Shown: one piece after another, positions 8,712 to 11,405 of the stretch
Layout: every line of letters starts with the position of its first letter
Numbering within the stretch: position 1 is the first letter of the stretch
Assembly (NCBI GenBank): GCA_003133345.1
Contig: PKXB01000044.1
Span: forward strand, 652-12,056
Length of the DNA: 11,405 nucleotides
Direction: 5' to 3'
From: Hyphomicrobiales bacterium
GTDB lineage: Bacteria; Pseudomonadota; Alphaproteobacteria; Rhizobiales; Xanthobacteraceae
Program-made: the position numbers and the translations under genes
The notes under the pieces: generated by a model
The model's database searches: none
Told to the model about the DNA's origin: nothing
The model's input: only the letters and a program-made list of their open reading frames with translations

Positions 8712-9032
8712 TCAGTGCTGCTGGATGGACTTCAGATACGCAATGATGGCACCGACATCGTCGGCGTCAAACTTGAATTCCGGCATGTCGGGGTGGCCGG
8801 ACATGAAGCCCTCGCCCAGAGCCTCTTCCAGGGCTTCGACCGGATAGCGCTGGCCGAGGGTGCGAAACGCCGGGGCGTTCTTGTCCGGGCTGTCGCCGCT
8901 GCCGACCGCATGGCAGGACCCGCAAGCCTGCGTGAGCAGCGCTTCGCCGCGCTTGAGATCCTCGGCGGCAGCCGAATGCGACGTTATCGCCAAGCCCAGC
9001 GCCATCAGAAAGGCTGCGGGAACCGCTTTCAT
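8712..9032 (-). CDS. Secreted mono-haem class I cytochrome c
   Basis: The 106-residue precursor has a Sec signal peptide (MKAVPAAFLMALGLAITSHS, cleavage probably after the AAA at residues 21-23). A mature domain of about 83 residues follows, so it acts as a small periplasmic electron carrier or haem subunit. The haem-attachment motif is CGSCH (37-41), with His41 as proximal ligand. Met83 in GHPDMPEF is the likely distal ligand. The C-terminal DDVGAIIAYLKSIQ is the usual last helix of class I cytochromes. Its ATG overlaps the stop of the preceding small gene as ATGA. An electron partner is not evident; the adjacent OYE is expected to be cytoplasmic, so a direct pairing is unlikely. Confidence 0.93.
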   Translation of the reverse strand: MKAVPAAFLMALGLAITSHSAAAEDLKRGEALLTQACGSCHAVGSGDSPDKNAPAFRTLGQRYPVEALEEALGEGFMSGHPDMPEFKFDADDVGAIIAYLKSIQQH

Positions 9033-9274
9033 GCGGCGGGACGCAGATCGTTCTTGCCGGCAGCGGGCGGCGGCGCCTGAGCGGCCAGCCGTTTCCAGGT
9101 CTTTACCGCGCCGATCACGTCACGCATGAGCACGGTGAAGCGCTCCCTGGTGTAGTAGCGTTGCCAGCGGCCGCTGCGATAAAGCTCGGCAAAATACGCC
9201 AGCCGGCGCTCGGCGAGAGCGAGCCATTTGCGTGAAATCTCATCAAGGCGGGGCGCGCCTGGCAAGGCCGGCAT
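9029..9274 (-). CDS. Small TIGR03809-like conserved Rhizobiales protein
   Basis: This protein of about 81 residues has no known function. Its core, RKWLALAERRLAYFAELYRSGRW followed by QRYYTRERFTVLMRDVIGAVKTWKRLA, resembles what I recall of TIGR03809, small cytoplasmic proteins in Bradyrhizobium-like genomes. The pattern is helical and amphipathic, with clustered aromatic and basic residues, and the tail APPPAAGKNDLRP is disordered. There is no signal peptide or membrane segment. The frame is open to an ATG at 9379, giving 116 residues. That extension (Cys/Ser/Trp-rich) does not look like protein-coding sequence, so I prefer the ATG at 9274, though it lacks a convincing ribosome-binding site. 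Its stop overlaps the cytochrome c start, so the two are co-translated. The family name is from memory. Confidence 0.65.
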   Translation of the reverse strand: MPALPGAPRLDEISRKWLALAERRLAYFAELYRSGRWQRYYTRERFTVLMRDVIGAVKTWKRLAAQAPPPAAGKNDLRPAA

Positions 9275-9360
9275 GCGTGGTCCGTGGCGAGCGCTGAACC
9301 GGCAGCCGATCGAGCGGACCGGTGAGGACCAGCAGGGGCACAATGACGCCGACGCATACC

Positions 9361-9369
9361 TGTGGATAA
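9361..9369 (-). other. Perfect consensus DnaA-box 9-mer
   Basis: On the minus strand these nine bases read TTATCCACA, the strongest form of the DnaA-binding consensus. It lies in the gap before the small TIGR03809-like gene. I saw no companion boxes or AT-rich unwinding region, so it is not an origin by itself; it could be a DnaA regulatory or titration site, or chance. Confidence 0.35.
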
Positions 9370-9376
9370 CTCCTGC

Positions 9377-9404
9377 CATGTAAGCTGATTCGCGAGCATT
9401 TCAA
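9377..9404 (-). promoter_or_regulatory. Possible sigma-70 promoter for the small gene-cytochrome c-OYE-permease operon
   Basis: On the minus strand TTGAAA (plus 9399-9404) matches five of six bases of a -35 box. Sixteen bases later TACATG (plus 9377-9382) matches only three of six of a -10 box. It sits in the largest gap of the window (9275-9449), upstream of four co-directional genes, which is where a promoter is needed. The -10 is poor, so this is a weak call. Confidence 0.25.
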
Positions 9405-9428
9405 ATAGCCTAGGAAGGGCCCCTCGCC

Positions 9429-9442
9429 GGCGGCGCACCGCC
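9429..9442 (-). terminator. Weak hairpin just downstream of the aldolase gene
   Basis: Read on the minus strand, GGCGG-TGCG-CCGCC forms a five-pair GC stem with a four-base loop, beginning about eight bases after the aldolase stop codon. There is no following T-run, so it is not a typical intrinsic terminator. In a GC-rich genome such stems also arise by chance. Confidence 0.22.
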
Positions 9443-9449
9443 TGAAGCG

Positions 9450-10214
9450 CTAGCTTTTGAATTTCTTGGCGAGCGCGTCGGCGTTGCGCGCCAGCAGGCC
9501 GACATCGGCGCCGACCGCCACGAACCGATAGCCCCAGTCGATATAGCGGCGGGCTTCCTCCTCGTTGCCGGTGAGGATGCCGGCCGGCTTGCCGAGCGCT
9601 TTCAGCCGCGTCACCGCGTCTTTCATGGCCGCCTGCACGTCGGCGTGTTGCGGATTGCCGAGATGGCCGAGCGAGGCCGCGAGATCGGACGGGCCGATGA
9701 ACACGCCGTCGACGCCTTCGACGTTGGCGATCGCTTCGAGCTGGGCCAGCGCCGGGGCGGTCTCCACCTGCACCAGTACGCAGATTTCGGCGTTGGCCTT
9801 GCTCAGATAGCCCGGCGTGCGACCGTAGCGGCTGGCGCGCGCGGCGACCGACACGCCGCGGATGCCCTGCGGCGGATAGCGCGTGGAGGCCACCGCGCGT
9901 TTCGCCTCCTCGGCGTTCTGCACATAAGGAAACAGCAGCGACTGCGCGCCGATATCGAGCGCGCGCTTAGCGAGCACCGCGTCGTTCCACGCCGGCCTAA
10001 TGATCGGCGTCGCGGTGCCGGCCTGCATCGCCTGCAATTGTGTGACCAGATCGGGGATTTCGTTGGGTGAATGCTCGCTGTCGAGCAGGATCCAGTCGAA
10101 GCCGCTGTCGGCAATAATCTCGGCGGCGATGTTGCTGGCGAGGCTTGACCACAGGCCGATCTGAAGTTTTCCGGCTGCGAGCGCGTGCTTGAAGGCGTTG
10201 CGTGGCATGTTCAT
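9450..10214 (-). CDS. HpcH/HpaI-family class II aldolase (HpaI-like)
   Basis: The product belongs to the metal-dependent pyruvate aldolases that cleave 2-keto-4-hydroxy acids, such as 4-hydroxy-2-oxoheptanedioate in homoprotocatechuate breakdown, to pyruvate and an aldehyde. Visible motifs are GFDWILLDSEHSPNE with the catalytic-type His of the D-x-E-H block, PIIRPAWND with the conserved Arg, and YPPQGIRGVS. VQVETAPAL supplies the metal-binding Glu, and GVDGVFIGPSDLAASLG the metal-binding Asp. At 254 residues from the chosen ATG at 10214 it is the usual size. Alternatives are a GTG at 10226 and an ATG at 10208; all give the same core. The actual substrate cannot be fixed: 2-keto-3-deoxy-sugar aldolases and citrate-lyase-like members share these motifs. 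It follows the CoA-transferase B gene by 42 bases and may be co-transcribed with it. Confidence 0.88.
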   Translation of the reverse strand: MNMPRNAFKHALAAGKLQIGLWSSLASNIAAEIIADSGFDWILLDSEHSPNEIPDLVTQLQAMQAGTATPIIRPAWNDAVLAKRALDIGAQSLLFPYVQNAEEAKRAVASTRYPPQGIRGVSVAARASRYGRTPGYLSKANAEICVLVQVETAPALAQLEAIANVEGVDGVFIGPSDLAASLGHLGNPQHADVQAAMKDAVTRLKALGKPAGILTGNEEEARRYIDWGYRFVAVGADVGLLARNADALAKKFKS

Positions 10215-10256
10215 GGCTTCACTCACTTGTTGGCGAGCCAGGCGATGCGTAACTCA

Positions 10257-10907
10257 CTAATGCTTCAGCTTCGCATCGATCTTGAAGCTCGCCTCGGTCT
10301 TCTTGCTGATCTCGTCCACCGTCACGCCGGGGGCGAGCTCGATCAGCGTCATGCCGCCCTTCTTGCGGTCGATGTTGAACACGCCCAAGTCAGTGATCAC
10401 CATGTCGACCACGCCGGCGCCGGTAAGCGGCAGGTCGCACTTGTGCAGCAGTTTCGGCGTGTCCTTGGCGGTGTGCTCCATGATCACCACCACCTTCTTG
10501 ACGCCGGCGACCAGGTCCATGGCGCCGCCCATGCCCTTCACCATCTTGCCCGGGATCATCCAGTTGGCGAGGTCGCCGTTCTCGGCCACCTGCATGGCGC
10601 CGAGCAGCGCGATGTCGATATGGCCGCCGCGGATCATGGCGAATGAATCGGCCGACGAGAAAAAGCTGGTGGTCGGGATTTCGGTGACGGTCTGCTTGCC
10701 GGCGTTGATCAGGTCGGGGTCTTCGTCGCCCTCGTAAGGGAACGGGCCGAAGCCGAGCATGCCGTTCTCGCTTTGCAGCTGCACGGTCATGCCGTCCGGA
10801 ATGTAGTTCGACACCAGCGTCGGAATGCCGATGCCGAGATTGACGTAGAAGCCGTCGCGCAGCTCCTTGGCGGCGCGTTCGGCCATTTGATCGCGGGTCC
10901 AAGGCAT
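10257..10907 (-). CDS. scoB: 3-oxoacid CoA-transferase, subunit B
   Basis: This is the beta subunit of a succinyl-CoA:3-oxoacid (acetoacetate) CoA-transferase or close relative, which moves CoA between acyl groups through a glutamyl-CoA thioester. The 216-residue product has [12 protein letters not shown] near the start and [11 protein letters not shown], in which Glu47 is the catalytic residue. Later blocks are [34 protein letters not shown] and [21 protein letters not shown], all standard for the subunit. Length is typical. The gene for the A subunit lies directly upstream, about 90 bases away with a palindromic repeat between. That is wider than the near-contact usual for this pair. PcaJ or AtoA homologues share these motifs; the closest reading from the SENG and [12 protein letters not shown] regions is ScoB type. 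Confidence 0.94.
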   Translation of the reverse strand: MPWTRDQMAERAAKELRDGFYVNLGIGIPTLVSNYIPDGMTVQLQSENGMLGFGPFPYEGDEDPDLINAGKQTVTEIPTTSFFSSADSFAMIRGGHIDIALLGAMQVAENGDLANWMIPGKMVKGMGGAMDLVAGVKKVVVIMEHTAKDTPKLLHKCDLPLTGAGVVDMVITDLGVFNIDRKKGGMTLIELAPGVTVDEISKKTEASFKIDAKLKH

Positions 10908-10915
10908 GAGAGGCG

Positions 10916-10922
10916 CTCCTTT
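10916..10922 (-). promoter_or_regulatory. Strong ribosome-binding site for CoA-transferase subunit B
   Basis: On the minus strand AAAGGAG lies eight bases before the ATG at 10907. It is the best Shine-Dalgarno sequence seen in the window. It lets subunit B be translated independently of subunit A, which is consistent with the intervening repeat breaking translational coupling. Confidence 0.65.
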
Positions 10923-10950
10923 AATTCAAGTCCGAATCTATTTTTGATTT

Positions 10951-10999
10951 GCGCATGATCTTATCCAAAAACCGGTTCCCACTTTTCGGGATCATGCGC
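10951..10999. repeat. 49-bp palindromic intergenic repeat of Rhizobiales type
   Basis: Perfect ten-base arms GCGCATGATC (10951-10960) and GATCATGCGC (10990-10999) flank a centre containing ACCGGT and a partly complementary CC-AAAA / TTTT-GG pair, so the transcript can fold into a long hairpin. From memory, nearly this same sequence recurs hundreds of times between genes in Bradyrhizobium, Mesorhizobium and relatives; I am unsure of its formal name. The last base falls in the complement of the subunit A stop codon (10999-11001), so the element sits exactly at the end of that gene. It may stabilise or process the A-B transcript, or be a passive mobile remnant. Confidence 0.8.
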
Positions 11000-11405
11000 T
11001 AGACTTCCTCCCCGGTGCCGGCGGCTGCAAGACGTTTGCGCACGGTGCGCTGTTCGATATGCTTGACCGCGTTCGGCACGTGGACGATGCGTTTGACGTA
11101 AACGCCCGGCGTGATGATGTGGTCGGGATTGAAATCGCCCGGCTGCACCAGGTGCTCGACCTCGGCGACGGTGACTTTACCCGCCGTCGCCATCATCGGA
11201 TTGAAATTGCGCGCGGTCTTGCGGTAAACGAGATTGCCTTCGGTATCGCCCATCCAGGCGTGCACGATCGACAGATCGGCGACCAGACCGCGCTCCATGA
11301 TGTAGCGCTCGCCGTCGAATGTCCGCTCTTCCTTGCCCTTGGCGATGTCGGTGCCGGCACCGGTGCGGGTGAAGAAGGCGGGGATGCCGGCGCCGCCGGC
11401 GCGGA
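10999..11405 (-). CDS. scoA: 3-oxoacid CoA-transferase, subunit A (N-terminus beyond the window)
   Basis: This is the alpha subunit partner of the downstream subunit B; together they form the active CoA-transferase. About 134 C-terminal residues are present, and the frame is open to the window edge, so roughly 100 N-terminal residues are missing. It begins at RAGGAGIPAFFTRTGAGT and continues through the MERGLVADLSIVHAWMGDTEG block. RKTARNFNPMMATAGKVTVAEVEHLV and the PDHIITPGVYVKRIV stretch follow, the conserved C-terminal signature of the subunit. An ATG at 11298 is internal (it encodes the Met of MERG) and is not the start. The TAG stop overlaps the terminal base of the palindromic repeat. 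In the cell the pair would activate acetoacetate or a similar 3-oxoacid with succinyl-CoA. Confidence 0.94.
   Translation of the reverse strand, partial: RAGGAGIPAFFTRTGAGTDIAKGKEERTFDGERYIMERGLVADLSIVHAWMGDTEGNLVYRKTARNFNPMMATAGKVTVAEVEHLVQPGDFNPDHIITPGVYVKRIVHVPNAVKHIEQRTVRKRLAAAGTGEEV

Noticed and set aside
7539..9080. A 513-codon plus-strand open frame running antisense to the permease, OYE and cytochrome c genes
   Set aside because: It crosses three genes with clear family motifs on the other strand, and its translation is Arg/Ala/His-rich without recognisable domains, the usual shadow of GC-rich coding sequence.
9275..9379. N-terminal extension of the TIGR03809-like protein to the ATG at 9379
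   Set aside because: The added residues are Cys/Ser/Trp-rich and unlike coding sequence, and the ATG overlaps the candidate -10 region; the shorter start is more plausible though not proven.
10215..10256. Two ACTCACT copies in the gap between the aldolase and subunit B genes
   Set aside because: The repeats are only seven bases with poor flanking similarity; likely chance.

Overview
The window is a GC-rich, densely coding chromosomal segment. Overall gene style, the MeaB/methylmalonyl-CoA mutase pairing, a small protein resembling the Rhizobiales TIGR03809 family and a 49-bp palindromic repeat of a type common between rhizobial genes all point to an alphaproteobacterium of the Hyphomicrobiales (Rhizobiales), probably near Bradyrhizobium, Rhodopseudomonas, Pseudolabrys or Xanthobacter. 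There are no rRNA, tRNA, CRISPR, phage or transposase signatures. No stretch over 300 bases lacks a gene; the largest gap is 9275-9449.

Plus strand, 1-6895: a run of eight co-directional genes with small gaps or overlapping start/stop codons. It opens with methylmalonyl-CoA mutase, cut at its N-terminus by the window edge. Next come a small predicted lipoprotein, the mutase's G-protein chaperone MeaB, a pyroglutamyl-peptidase I with its full catalytic triad, and a membrane-anchored DUF3750 protein. The last three genes form a tight cassette: an ArsS-type radical SAM enzyme and two nucleotide-sugar-transferase-like proteins of the kinds named 'rSAM/selenodomain-associated transferase 2 and 1'. 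This cassette is the most specialised part of the window. It probably makes an arsenosugar-like or related organo-element metabolite, yet no ArsM methyltransferase lies in the window.

Minus strand, 6896-11405: seven genes read leftward. In transcription order they are 3-oxoacid CoA-transferase subunit A (N-terminus off the window), subunit B, an HpcH/HpaI-type aldolase, a TIGR03809-like small protein, a secreted mono-haem cytochrome c, an Old Yellow Enzyme (OYE) homologue and an EamA/DMT permease. The A and B subunit genes are separated by about 90 bp holding the palindromic repeat. The OYE gene appears to have lost about 50-57 internal codons in frame, removing part of the FMN pocket. The two strands' gene runs meet tail to tail at 6895/6896 with no base between the stop codons.

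Functionally, the left end is propionyl-CoA/methylmalonyl-CoA metabolism with its B12-enzyme chaperone. The right end is ketone-body or acetoacetate activation plus aldol cleavage. The middle carries the radical SAM/glycosyltransferase cassette and a short redox-flavoured operon.
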